A DNA stretch of 64,000 bases from Cystobasidiopsis lactophilus. Its lineage: Eukaryota; Basidiomycota; Agaricostilbomycetes; Agaricostilbales; Chionosphaeraceae. The stretch covers positions 1,860,001 to 1,924,000 of the forward strand of contig BCIO01000001.1 of assembly GCA_001599975.1 (NCBI GenBank), in the 5' to 3' direction. The notes below the pieces were generated by a model. That model made no database searches. It was not told the DNA's origin and saw only the letters and a program-made list of their open reading frames with translations. Below are positions 33,807 to 44,600 of the stretch, one piece after another (the stretch's first letter is position 1; every line of letters begins with the position of its first letter). The position numbers and the translations under genes are program-made.

Positions 33807-35744
33807 ATGCTGTTCTCCTTTGTCCTTCTTTTGGTCTTATGGCCAGCTTTCGCTTGCTCGACGTCAGAACTGAAGAGAGTCCTCAAGCGCTCGCCCGTCG
33901 TCCAGACCTCTTTGGGGTCCGTCACCGGTTTCGGGACCACCTCTAATGTGAATCGCTTTAGTAAGGGCTGCTCGCTCTTGAGGCCGTCCGACAGAAGCTG
34001 AGGGGTTCGCCCAGCCTTACCTTACGCCAAACCCCCCACTGGCTCTTTGCGTTTCAAAGATCCTGTGGCGGTCCCCGCTTGGTCCTCGTCTTTGGACGCC
34101 TCTCGCCTGCAGTCTGCGTGCCCCCAGCGCGGTCTCGTAACTTCCACCAAGTAGGCGGGATCTCCTGCCAATCCACCCGCGTGCAAGGCTGATGGCAGTG
34201 GCAGTGAAAACTGCTTGTATCTTAACGTTTTTGCGCCAGTCACAGCAGCAGCCCGAGGCGCGCTCAGCGTCTTGGTGTGGCTTCACGGGGGCTCGCGGTC
34301 GGCAACAGATCCTGGCTTGGATGGAAGCGCCTTGGTCACTGCCGGTAACATCATCGTGGTCACAGTGGAATACCGTCAAGGCACTCTTGGATTTCTCAAG
34401 AATGACAAGCTGGGGATCTCCGGCAACCAGGGCCTGAAAGACATTATCCTCGCGTTGCGTGAGCAGACTCCACCAGTCCGAACTGAAGCCTCATCTCTAA
34501 CCAATATGGTCTCAGAGTTTATCCAGTCGCATATTGGCGAGTTTGGGGGCAACAAAGCGCAGGTCACGCTAGCCGGGCAGTCCACTGGCGCCAGCTTGAT
34601 CCGCACTCTGCTTGCAACGCCAACCGCCGACTCCCTTTTTTCTCAGGCTATCTTACAGTCTGGGCCCTACAACTACGGCGACGACTCTCCGGCGGTGGGC
34701 AACCGCCTTGGCCAGCTATTCTCCATCCAGCTGGGCTGCTCCTCTTTGTCTTCCCTCCAAAAAGCAAGCGTTGCTTCCCTTCTCGACGCTCAAGATGAGA
34801 CGGTAGCAATGGCAACGGCTTCCGGTGGCTCAGATTTCATCGCCGGTGTGGCCCAGGCCGAGCCGTGGCGGCCCATCGTGGACGGCAGCCTCGTTAAGGG
34901 CAATCTGCTTAGCGACAACACGCCCATGGTATGATAAGTTTTGTCAATACGCTGTTGTCCGCGGCTTAGGTCTATTTCTTGCGAGCAGACTCGGACCGAC
35001 CGCAAATTCATTGTCACGAGCGTTCGAGACGAGGCCGCGCTCACCATCTCCATGATCTCGCAATCCTTTACGACTGACGGCAACCCTGGACCCATTTCGA
35101 GCGACTTGTACGACTTCATCGTCTCCTTTGAGCTGGCATTCCAAACTCGCACCGACGTTGTCCTCAACTCGGGTCTTTATAACGTCGATGCTGCCGACCC
35201 AGATGGCACGCGAAACGCTCTGAACCGCCTTGGTACCGATTATGTCTGGCGCTGCCCGGACCAACAAGCCGTTGTCAACGCGACTGCCCATCGCACGGCT
35301 GCGGCGATTTACTATGCTGAGTTCGATGCGGGCATTCAATATGTTCCCAACCAAGGAGTGGCATTCTGCGACGGCAAAGGTCTGTCCTCGTCCTCGCCTG
35401 CTTCAGCTACGTTTACTGAAACGACCCGCACAGTGTGCCATGAAGACGATATCCTCCTGCTATTTGGCAACTCACTGGGCTCGATCACAGCGCAACAGAA
35501 GGCCGTCCAAAAAGAAGTAATGCTTCGGTGGAGCAGTTTTGTGAAGACCGGCAGCCCGAATACCGGCACATACACAGCTTGGCCCAATGTCAAGTCTGCC
35601 ACTCAGCTCAACATGCTGGCGATAGGTACCCAGTCTGCGTCAGCCACCGGCACCTCCACCCTCTCTCAGACACAGTATTACAACGCGTGTGAAGTGCTGT
35701 GGGGCAAGATGGCCCGGTTTGACGTCCAAATCTTCGGGCCTTGA
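33807..35744 (+). CDS. secreted type-B carboxylesterase/lipase
   Basis: Six exons (33807-33960, 34015-34136, 34188-34458, 34516-34928, 34989-35379, 35434-35744) give 553 residues. The start at 33807 gives a clean signal peptide (LFSFVLLLVLWPAFACS). Family motifs: LPYAKPPTGSLRF, ENCLYLNVFAP, the oxyanion loop VWLHGG, the nucleophile elbow GQSTG with its Ser, and the catalytic-His block VCHEDDILLLFG. The alpha/beta-hydrolase fold of this group hydrolyses esters or lipids outside the cell. The last intron (35380-35433) is 54 nt, in frame and free of stops, so a retained form would simply carry an 18-residue insertion; I treat it as an intron because splicing restores GKVCHEDD. The substrate is unknown. 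Confidence 0.88.
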
Positions 35745-36073
35745 CGTTCCGGTTTCCGCTCTTTGGCATTAATGTACCGAGTCTATCCACCAACGATATC
35801 CCCGTAATTCACACTTGCATTGCACACTGCATTGGTCCGTTTGTGACCTCACTGAATAGGAAAGCTGAAATGTTGAACGCGGACAACTTGCAAGAAGTGC
35901 GGCAGACCTTGATGATTGCATTCCATTTTCCTTCAAAGCTCCCCTTTACATCCACCATCTCTCAAAAACACGGGGAAATATTGATTGACGGCATTCTGTG
36001 AAGATCGATTTGCCACCAAGACCGGCACGAAAGAGTCCATTTCTCCAGCCTGCCACCTTAACGCGAGACCGTT
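35745..36073. other. convergent spacer
   Basis: This 329-base region holds the 3' ends of the esterase (plus) and the first tetraspan gene (minus). I see nothing else in it. Confidence 0.5.
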
Positions 36074-36840
36074 TCAGCACTGAGAGTCAGCACTGTCATC
36101 CTCTTGCGCTACGACCTCCTCCTCGACCGTGGTAGTCGGGTTTGCCGTGGTCGGACCTTCAGCTTCTACGCCACCACCGACCTCTTCCCCGAGGACCGAG
36201 TAAGGCGGGCTCTTCTCCCAAAGCGAAGGAAGGGACTCGGCGGAGCAGTAACTCTCTGCTCCATCTGCACATGCTCCAGGTTTAGGTTCTGGTGTATGAA
36301 CAGCAGGGCGAGTGAACCCACCGGCTAAGTCCAAGAAAAGGCCACCCTCCGACTCGCCAGCAACGGCGCGGAAGATAAGAGCCGAGACCAGAATCTGTGC
36401 GCAGAACGCCCTTGGGCATTAGACCAGACTGCCTTGTTTTCCAGATAAGACAAACAGGGACGAACATTGTAGAGGATGACAAATATTCCGAGGAACACTG
36501 TTTGCATGATGCCAAAGACGACGTTGCCGGCGCCGGATATCATCGTGATAGCGTTCAAAATGTAAACAGTGACGAGGTTGGCGCCAGAGAAGACCGAGAG
36601 AAGGCGGTAGTCGCGAAGCCCATTCTTGCTCCCACGGAACGACGCCCAAAGCCCGAAGCAGTCCACCACACAGGCCACAGACGATAGGACGATTGCGGAA
36701 ATGTCCAGAGCCGAGCACTGACCGATGGATGCTGCCACCGACGACGGCACCAGGCCGAGAAGCACGAGGAGGAGGACGCGCGAAGCGATGACTGCGGCGC
36801 TGGCCCAACGCGAGAGGAGTGGCACTAGAGGGACGGCCAT
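36074..36840 (-). CDS. tetraspan (MARVEL-like) membrane protein, tandem paralogue 1
   Basis: Two exons (36840-36466, 36394-36074) give 231 residues with four membrane helices: ASRVLLLVLLGLVPSSV, ISAIVLSSVACVVDCFGLW, LVTVYILNAITMISGAGNVV and a last one spanning the splice join (LGIFVILYNILVSALIF). The loop after helix 4 reads RAVAGESEGGLF, and the cytosolic tail carries KSPPYSVL and a Glu-rich end. The same architecture, intron position and tail motif recur in the next gene, so the two are tandem duplicates. MARVEL-like tetraspans organise membrane domains (eisosomes, tight junctions in animals). No specific partner can be inferred. Confidence 0.82.
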
Positions 36841-37463
36841 AGCTTGATTGCTGGACGACGTTCGAGGGTGCAGAGCTATCGTCCCGCCTGTGTCGACGTG
36901 GAGGTCCTGGCCGAGATCAGGCAGCCCCCTCTGCGGCTGCCACGGTTTCCACGTTGCTCTTCTTGAACGTGACTTTCCACTTCCAGGCGTTTCATGGCAT
37001 AAGCAAACCTGGCGTCGATCGTCTGCCAGAGGGAGGCGGTGGCGAAATTGCGATTTTAGCTCGACCAAGGAGGCGCTGCTCCAAAGTCAAAGGTCGCGCA
37101 TGGTCGTGCCTTTTGCGTTTAACCAAGGCTTTCGTGCGCAGTAGTAGAAGCCACTCTATCACGAAACGCATAGGAATGGAGGGCGGAACTTGTCCAACTG
37201 TAAAGCGAGCATTCATTGACGAAGAGCAAGGCAGCAAGCTCGCCAGTGCAACAAGCCACGAACACTGGTGCACAGAAAATCTCACAAACGGACAGCCAGC
37301 GATGGATGCCCCGAGCAGGCAAAGTCGCAGGGTGGCGGAAGCGTCAAGGCACACGACACAAATTCGCCACCTTCCAATACCCGAGACTAAGACCAACTAT
37401 CCTGGGCTCTACTGTAATAGGGCCAGACCGCGGAATGAAGAGTCGGTGCGCCCGGGCGTAAAC
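36841..37463. other. spacer between tandem tetraspan genes
   Basis: This 623-base region is the promoter of paralogue 1 and the 3' flank of paralogue 2. Open frames on both strands lack protein-like composition. I found no third, decayed copy by eye. Confidence 0.45.
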
Positions 37464-38218
37464 CTAGACCTCGGCTTGAGTGACGGTATGTTCCGAATGC
37501 TCCTCTTGCACGGGCGCTTGTACTTTCTGGACCTCCTCGGCCTCGTGAGCCGATGGAACGGCCGAGTAGGGTGGGCTTTTGTCGAAGATGAGGTGGCGAG
37601 GTGGTTCAGCCGACAGGAAGTTGTCTAGGCCGCCTGCACTGCTCTTCAGAATTCGAGGTCCTAGACCAAGTACATGGAGTTGACGCACCACCGAGGTAAA
37701 GGCCGCCTTCCATGTCGCCAGCGACAAAGCGGTAGACGCATCCAGTGATCAGCAACTGAAATCAGAGCTATGTGAGCACAAAGTCATGGAGCAGAAGAGG
37801 TAAGAAGACGAACGCCGTGCAGAGGCAAGAACGAGCCCAAGAAGACCGTCTGCGCAACGGCAAAGGCAATGACACTGTTCGCCTCTTCGAACATGCCGAC
37901 GGAGTTCAAGATGAAGACCACAACGAGGAAGATGCCGGCGGGGAAGGAGAGGTACATGTAATCTTTCACGCCGCGACCACTGCGTCGAACAATCGCCCAG
38001 GCGCCAAAGCTGTCCACTGCCAGGGCCACGCACGAGAAGACGACGGCGACCACATTGAGGGCGCTCCAGCTGTTGTTCCACCAGCGGTATGAATGGCGCG
38101 GGTTTCGTTGCATTGCGGCCGGCATGATGCCAAGGGTAACGAGCATGAGGATGCGGCTAGCGACGAGGCCGAAGAGGGCGGCGCGCGAGAGGAGAGGGAA
38201 GTGTCGGCTGGCGAACAT
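37464..38218 (-). CDS. tetraspan (MARVEL-like) membrane protein, tandem paralogue 2
   Basis: Three exons (38218-37814, 37755-37692, 37633-37464) give 212 residues. The start MFASRHFPLLSRAALFG parallels MAVPLVPLLSRWASA of paralogue 1; upstream in-frame Met codons at 38233 and 38275 exist. Four helices are visible (LVASRILMLVTLGIMPA, NVVAVVFSCVALAVDSFGAW, AGIFLVVVFILNSVGMF, AQTVFLGSFLPLHGLLITG). YRFVAGDMEGGLY and the tail DKSPPYSAV match paralogue 1, and the first intron falls at the same place with a GTTCGTC donor in both. An additional intron (37634-37691) is absent from paralogue 1. Function is unknown. Confidence 0.82.
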
Positions 38219-38429
38219 CTTTTGCAGGACCATGTCGACGTGGCAGTTTGGGGAGAAGAAGTAAAACGACCGCATGCCCAGCCTCCCTCAACAAAGACCC
38301 GAGTCTCGTTGTTTTGAAGATGTGGGACCTCTGGTACTCCTCTGGTCAGAGCGAAAGGGCAACGAAGACAGCTCAAAGCCAGAAGTGGCAGTTCGCAGCA
38401 CAATGCGAAGGAAAGAGGGAAAACAGGTC

Positions 38430-38950
38430 TCAGATTTCCATTCGCTCGATGGCGTCCAAGATGGCCTTGATGGCATCCCTACCGTTGGCCTGACACTCCA
38501 AAACCAACCCTCCAAACAAGGCTTCAACAGCGGTAGCTTTCATAGAGTTCTGCAAGCCATTGATGCTGGTGCCCTTGATGTAACCACTGACGGCGAAGCT
38601 GTCGCAAAGAGTGGCCAAGCGGTCATTGGTCAGACGAGTGCTGATGTTCATGGTCATGGTGCCTGTACAAGAGTCTTAAAAAGGTAGCCACAAGGCAGAC
38701 AAAAATGACAAGCTTGCCTTTCGAATGACCTTGTTCGTAAAGCTGAAGGGAGAAAGCCGCCTCGAGAAATCTTTTGCCTTATGAGGCAAGATCAGCCACT
38801 CAACAGAACAAAACATAGGTGGATAAAGGGCTCACCGACTTGAGCAAGCGTCTGGTTGACAGGATGCGTCAACGCCTTGCGGAGCGTAGCCTCCGAGAGG
38901 GGCAGGGAAGTCATAGTTGCGACCAGGGCAGTTTCAGAGTTGGCGGACAT
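38430..38950 (-). CDS. small RNase III-like protein, probably non-catalytic (mitoribosomal type)
   Basis: Three exons (38950-38836, 38777-38718, 38662-38430) give 135 residues, the length of a single RNase III fold. Readable family landmarks: LRKALTHPVNQTLAQVG, FLEAAFSLQLYEQGHSKG, TMNISTRLTNDRLATLC and ATAVEALFGGLVLEC. At the signature position where active enzymes have NERLEFLGD, this protein reads NQTLAQVGK, so the catalytic acidic residue is missing, as in the RNase III-like proteins of mitochondrial large ribosomal subunits. The second intron has a GC donor (GCAAGC at 38717); an alternative GT donor earlier in the exon would delete HSKG. The assignment rests on motif recall. Confidence 0.65.
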
Positions 38951-39221
38951 GGTATGGTGTGGTGTTTGGTGGTTGATCAAGACCAAAGGAGCAAAAGGCA
39001 AGGAGATCACAAAGCGTTGACAGGTGCCAGCGAATGCTCCATGCGGCCGAGCTTGTAACAAATCAACACAGACGACAAACAACAGAAACGAGATCGCTGG
39101 CCAGTCCAGATGGGGGGAGCGGAAGTGTTTTGACAGATTCCGAGCGATGCCGTAAAAATCCAAAAGCTGCCATAGCGTGCACGGGAAGTCTACTAGAGCC
39201 AATACAGAAGAGGAGGGCAAA

Positions 39222-40325
39222 TCACGCAGCCGACTTTCGCTTCTTCTTCTTTTGAGGCGGCTGCTGCGGCTGCTCGTCGGTCGAAGCCTTGGTGGCGGAG
39301 CGCGTTTGCGGCTTGGAGTAACCCTCGAACTCGTAGTCGATGCCCAACTCCTCGAGCCGCTTCCTCTTGGCGTCGTCCTTCTTCACCCTCTTCTCCGCGT
39401 TGGCCTTTTGCTTTTCCACCGTCCGTGGCTGGTGAGAGATGTCAGGATTGACCTCATCAGAAATGTGAGAGAGGAAAACCAACGGCATTGTGCTTCTCCC
39501 GTTGGATCTTGTTCTTAGGCATGACGCGAAACTTCTTGTCGGCACCGACCCAGAGCTTGGGGTGGACCTGATCGGGCGGGATGGTCTTGCAAACGAGGAT
39601 GCGCTGGGTGAGCAAGTAGTTGTCCATCGTCTCGGCGACAATGTCGGCCACTTCCGAGTGCTGAAACTCGATGAAAGCGTAGTGCTTTGACGCTCCTGAC
39701 TGTGCGACCGGAAACAGCATGAATGAGCAAAGGGTGCGGGCTCAGCGGAACGGTCACGGCTACACACCTTCTTGTTCCTCGAAAGTCTGAGCCGGTTGAC
39801 GGTGCCAAACTGCTCGAAGTAGGACTTGAGCTGCTCCTCTTCGAACCCTCTCGGTAGCCGGCCTATGAAGATGACGCCCGGTTGATTCTATTGGGTGTGC
39901 GCCAACCAAGAAAATTTACTGAGCCCTGTTCTCCCGCCCAAGCTACCAAGGCGACAACAACTTACAGCCTTCTTGGCTTTTGCCTTGTCGAGCTTCTTCT
40001 GGGTCTGCTGCCCGCCGGCCAAGTCGGGAAGGTCTTCCACGTCCTGCGGCTCGTCCTCCTCGTCCTCCGCCTCGTCGTCGCTATCCGACATGAACTGCTC
40101 CAATTCGCCCATGGTCTCCACCGTAGAAGCCGACTTGAGCACGCTCTTGCCAGGCTCGGCGCGCTTGTGGGCCGGCGAGGACTGCACGGTGGCCAAGCTG
40201 GTCTGCTCCTGCTGCAGTGACCTCGAGCCAAGGTCGGGCTCCACCTCAGGCTTGCTGTTCGAGATGCGGACCTTCTTGTCCTTGCTGCTCGTCGCCGCTG
40301 CTGCCTTGCCGCGCTTGGGAGCCAT
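39222..40325 (-). CDS. NOP15: nucleolar RNA-binding protein NOP15/NIFK family
   Basis: Four exons (40325-39966, 39887-39768, 39699-39484, 39428-39222) give 300 residues. A Lys-rich and acidic N-terminus (with [15 protein letters not shown]) leads to one RRM: RNP2 GVIFIGRL, then [16 protein letters not shown], and RNP1 KHYAFIEFQ. The following [16 protein letters not shown] matches the post-RRM region of NIFK/Nop15, and the C-terminus ends in KKKKRKS. The protein acts in the nucleolus in pre-60S maturation (ITS2 processing). All three introns are phase 0. Confidence 0.92.
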
Positions 40326-40591
40326 CTTTGAAGAACTAGGGGAGATGACGGTTGCGGGAGAAGAAAATTCATGCCAGGCAGCTTCCGTTCCCGCTCCTTT
40401 GTGTCTCGCTGCTTTTGGTTGTTTTGAGACTTTCGTAAAGCCTGAGACCCAGTGTATCAAAGTTACAAGTCGAATTGCCAGCTCCCGAGCGCTATATTTG
40501 CCTGGAAGGGCATGAAAGCTATACAAGCCAAAGGGATCACAAAGAGTTGCCTAGGAGCATGCCCTTGAGGATGAACGAGGTGGTCTAGGCG

Positions 40592-41315
40592 CTACGGAGC
40601 GGGAGAGAGGTGTGCGGGCGGATGGTCGATGGGCGGGAGCTGGCCGACGATGGACGGCGTGTGGCCGTTCGAGTGGTGCAGGTGATTCGAAGGCGAGCCG
40701 GCCATGTTGGGCGGCGGCGGTAAAGGCAGGCTTTGGGACAGCCGGCTGGGCGACATTTGAGGGGTGGCCACAGGGAACTGCTGCTGCGGTGGGAGCGAGG
40801 ACACGGAAGAAGGACCGGCTTGCGGAGGGACGGGCGAGTGCTGCATGTGCGCTTGCTGCATCCTAGCCGTGTACAGTCGGTCGTAAAGCAGCCTATGGTC
40901 CAACCAAATCACACAGGCTCTTGAGCCAAAAGGAGGGGAGTTCGGCTCACGTTCGTTCCAAGCGCAATCTCTGAATGTTCTTCTTTGTCTTGAGGATTTT
41001 GATGTACAAAGCCAGGTTGTCCTAATGAGGCCGAAAGTTCGCTTCAAAGGCACTGGGAAGTTGCTAAAGGGGAGAGCGGGCCTCACCTGCTCCAGGTCCT
41101 GCACTTTCACCTTGAGCTGGCCGTACTTGGTGCGGTATTTGGCCTCGTCCTTCAACCCCAGTCAGTCTTGAGTATGTAACAAAGCGATTGCGGGACCTAC
41201 AGATTGGGCGGCGATGGGCGTTGGGGCCGCCTGGGCGCGTTTGCTGGCAGTTGCTTCGGATGAGCATTCGGACAGGAGGTGGCCTGCTTGCGACTTACCT
41301 GGCTTGTGGGGCCAT
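40592..41315 (-). CDS. INO80F-domain coiled-coil protein
   Basis: Five exons (41315-41299, 41243-41201, 41149-41087, 41021-40951, 40892-40592) give 164 residues. After MAPQASKRAQAAPTPIAA comes a 60-residue coiled coil: YRTKYGQLKVKVQDLE, NLALYIKILKTKKNIQRLRL and ERTLLYDRLYTARM. This pattern is that of the INO80F domain (TFPT-like subunit of the INO80 chromatin remodeller). The rest is a Pro/Gln/Ser-rich tail. The first exon is only 17 nt, and the acceptor at 41244 was chosen because it alone keeps phase. A role in INO80-type remodelling is inferred from the domain. Confidence 0.75.
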
Positions 41316-41675
41316 CGTGAATCGCACTCGAGAAAGCTACTCGAGAGAGCTCGTTGGGGATGCCGGGCGACCCAAGGATGACGGAGCGGGTTCAAGCGTT
41401 TCTTCCTCGCTCAGATCCCGCAGGCGAAAGGGTCATCACCCCAAAAAACCTCTTCACGCTCCAGCCAACTCCATTGTAGTTATAAACCGAACGCTACACC
41501 AGTTGATCTGGGCCAACGCCTCCTTAGACTTAACCCACCGCCGACTGTCTGTTCGTCTCGAGTCTTCGTGCGCTCGCGACCCGGGCGAAACGCTCGTCTG
41601 CTGTGTCGACCTCCTCCTGCTCTCCCCTCTGGCTTCGGCCCACTTGGCCTCGCATCCTGGTGAAGCTGCGCCGAG
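41316..41675. other. divergent spacer
   Basis: This 360-base region contains the promoters of the INO80F-domain gene (minus) and the CSC1-type channel gene (plus). I see no other feature. Confidence 0.5.
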
Positions 41676-44600
41676 ATGTCGACGGGCAACCAGCCCATTG
41701 GCAAGTGTTTTTGCCGGTCGAGGCTGCGTTATTGTCTGACGGTTCCCCATTGAACAGATGAGATTGTCAAGGAGTACAACAAGCGGCTCACCGCTGTAGG
41801 CAAGTGATCAGCTTGCTGTATGCATCAAGGCATTGTGCTCAACTGTCCGTTCTGCAGGCCCAAAGGCAGTGGGTGCGTTTCGCGTTCCAATACATTTATG
41901 CGCAGTGTGACACCAAATACTCACTGTCTGCTTGGCAAATGCTATCCAGTGATCAACTTGGTCGTCACCGCGTCGTTCTCAGTCGGCGTCATCCTGCTGT
42001 TCTCCATCCTGCGGCCGAATAACAATGTGCGTCGTGCTTTTCCACCTTCCTCAATGTTGACCTTCGCTCGCTGACGGGCTTCTTGCCTCCGCACAGAACA
42101 TTTACGCTCCCAAGTACAAGTACAGCGATGACAAGCACCGGCCGCCAAAGATCTCCAGGGGCTTCTTCGAGTGGATCAAGCCGCTGTTGACCGTCAAGGA
42201 GGACTTCATGATGGAGAAGCTCGGCCTGGACGCCGTAGCCTACCTGCGCTTCTTGAGGATGATGCGCTGGCTGTGAGTTGCTTTTGCCAGAATTTATCTT
42301 CTAGTGCGTTCGTGGAACTGAACATGACGGCATGTCTTCCTCGCGGTGTTGAACAGATTCTCGCTCTTGGCCGCCTTGTGCTGCGGCGTGCTCATCCCCG
42401 CCAATGTCATCTACAACGTCAAGGAGGTCGACGGCTCCAAGCGAAACGCCTTGTCCATGCTGAGCATCCAGGCCGTCGATGGACCTTTGCTGTGGCTGCA
42501 TGTGGCGATGACCTACATCATCCACTTGGTCGTCTACTTTTTCATTTGGATCAACTACAAGAAGATGGTCGAGCTGAGGTGGGTGGCTTCGGACACTTAT
42601 GAGTCACTTTGCCACTAAATTTGACTTGGTATCGCTGCTTCCACAGATGGACCTACTTCCGCTCGTCCGAATACCAAGACTCACTCCACGCTCGGTCCAT
42701 CATGATCACCCACCTCTCGAAGAGGCTGAGGTCCGACCAGGGCTTGCAGAACCTGCTGGACTCGCTGCAAATCCCATATCCCACCATCTCGGTCCACTTG
42801 GACCGCCGCATCGAGGAGCTGCCTGATTTGATCGTGGGTCCTTCTCCCTCCCAACTTTAAGACATAGGATCAAAGTTGTCGCCAACAGGAACTGCACAGC
42901 GAAGCCGTCCGACAACTCGAGCAGGTGCTCACCACTTACCTCAAGAAGGGCACCATCCCCGAGAAGCGGCCGGTCATGAAGACGGGTGGCTTTTTGGGCA
43001 TGGGTGGCGAGTCACACGACGCCATCGACTACCTCACGGCCAAGATCCAGCGGCTGGAGAACCGCATCGAGTCCGTGCGCGAGAGCATCGACAACGGCAA
43101 GCCCCAGCAGTACGGCTTCGCCAGCTTCCTCAAGGCCCCTTACGCCCACATGGTCGCCAAGAAGCTCTACCACAAGAAGGTCCAGGGCGCCTACGTCGAG
43201 CTGGCCCCCAAGCCCCAAGACCTCATCTGGAGCAACCTGACCAAGAGCGACTCGGCCCGCCGGTCCGCCACCTTCTTTGGCGGCCTCATCCTCGCCTTTG
43301 TCATGGTGCTTTACTGCGTCCCCCTCGTCGCCGTTTCCGCCCTGTCCAACTTGGCCAGCTTGACCGTCTACGTCAAATTCCTCAGAGACTGGAGCAACTC
43401 CAGCAACTTTACCTTCTCCGCTGTCGTGCGTTGCGTCCTTTTCCTCAGGCCGATCAAAGCCTTGACACAGGGCATTCGTACAGGCCGGTGTGCTCCCACC
43501 GTTCCTCGGTATCGTTCTCCAGCTGGTCTTGCCCATGATCTTCCGCGCTCTGGCGAAATACCAAGGCGCCGAGACGCACACCAAGCTCGACCGCGCCGTT
43601 CTGGGCCGCTACTTCTTCTTCCTTGTCATCTTCCAATTCATCGCCTTCTCCCTCTTCGGCGTCTTCTTCGTCATGATCACCGAGCTTGTCCTCGAGAACG
43701 CCAATGGCGACATCGTGTGGGAAGCCATCTCCCAACTACCCCAAAAAATCCAATCCACCTACATACAGCAGGGCAACTATTGGCTTACGTGGTTCCCGAC
43801 CCGCGGATTTTCCACTATCTTTGAACTTGCTCAGGCTGTCTCCCTTCTTTACATCTGGTTCCGAACCAAACTCTTCGGTCGCACGCCTCGTCAGATTCGA
43901 GAGTGGTGCGCGCCACCCGACTTCGACTACTCAGTCTACGCTGCCAACACCCTCTTGATGGTCGTTGTCGCGCTGGTCTACGCCCCATTAGTGCCGCTGG
44001 TGGTGCTCGCCGCGGCTATGGCCTTTTGGGCTTCTTCCTTTGTCGCCAAGTACATGCTGCTCTATATCTTTGTCACCAAGGTCGAGTCGGGCGGTCGCAT
44101 TTGGCGCATGCTCATCAACAGGTGCGCGGCTTTGTTCTCCACTCAATCAGAGTCTGTTTCTGATACTGAGGCTGTCTTGTACAGGCTGTTGTTTGCTTTG
44201 ATCTTCATGCAGCTGATGATGGGCTTGACGATTGGCTTGCAATTGCGCTACATCAATGCCGTCGCCTGTGCGCCGCCCATCATTGGTGTCGCTGTCTTCA
44301 AGTGGTTCTTGAACCACCGCTTTGGCGAGAAGGTGTGTTGGTTCTACCCTAAGCAGAATGCATCTGCTGAAAAGTACTCCACGTCTACAGTTTCAGTAAG
44401 GCTTCTTACACCCCATTGACGCGATAGGTGAACTAACGCATCTCGCAGCTGGTACATCCCGTCCGCGACGGAAGTGGCCGAGATCCGGGCGCATCAGTCC
44501 GACGAGCGCAAGTCGCGCCTGGCCCGCCGGTTCGGGCACCCGTCGCTGCACAAGGAACTGATGACGCCGATGGTGCACAAGAAGGTGGAGCACCTGCTTG

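Noticed and set aside
42876-43538. 220-codon alternative-frame ORF inside the channel gene
   Set aside because: Overlaps the conserved channel frame and has shadow composition (Arg/Pro/His-rich).
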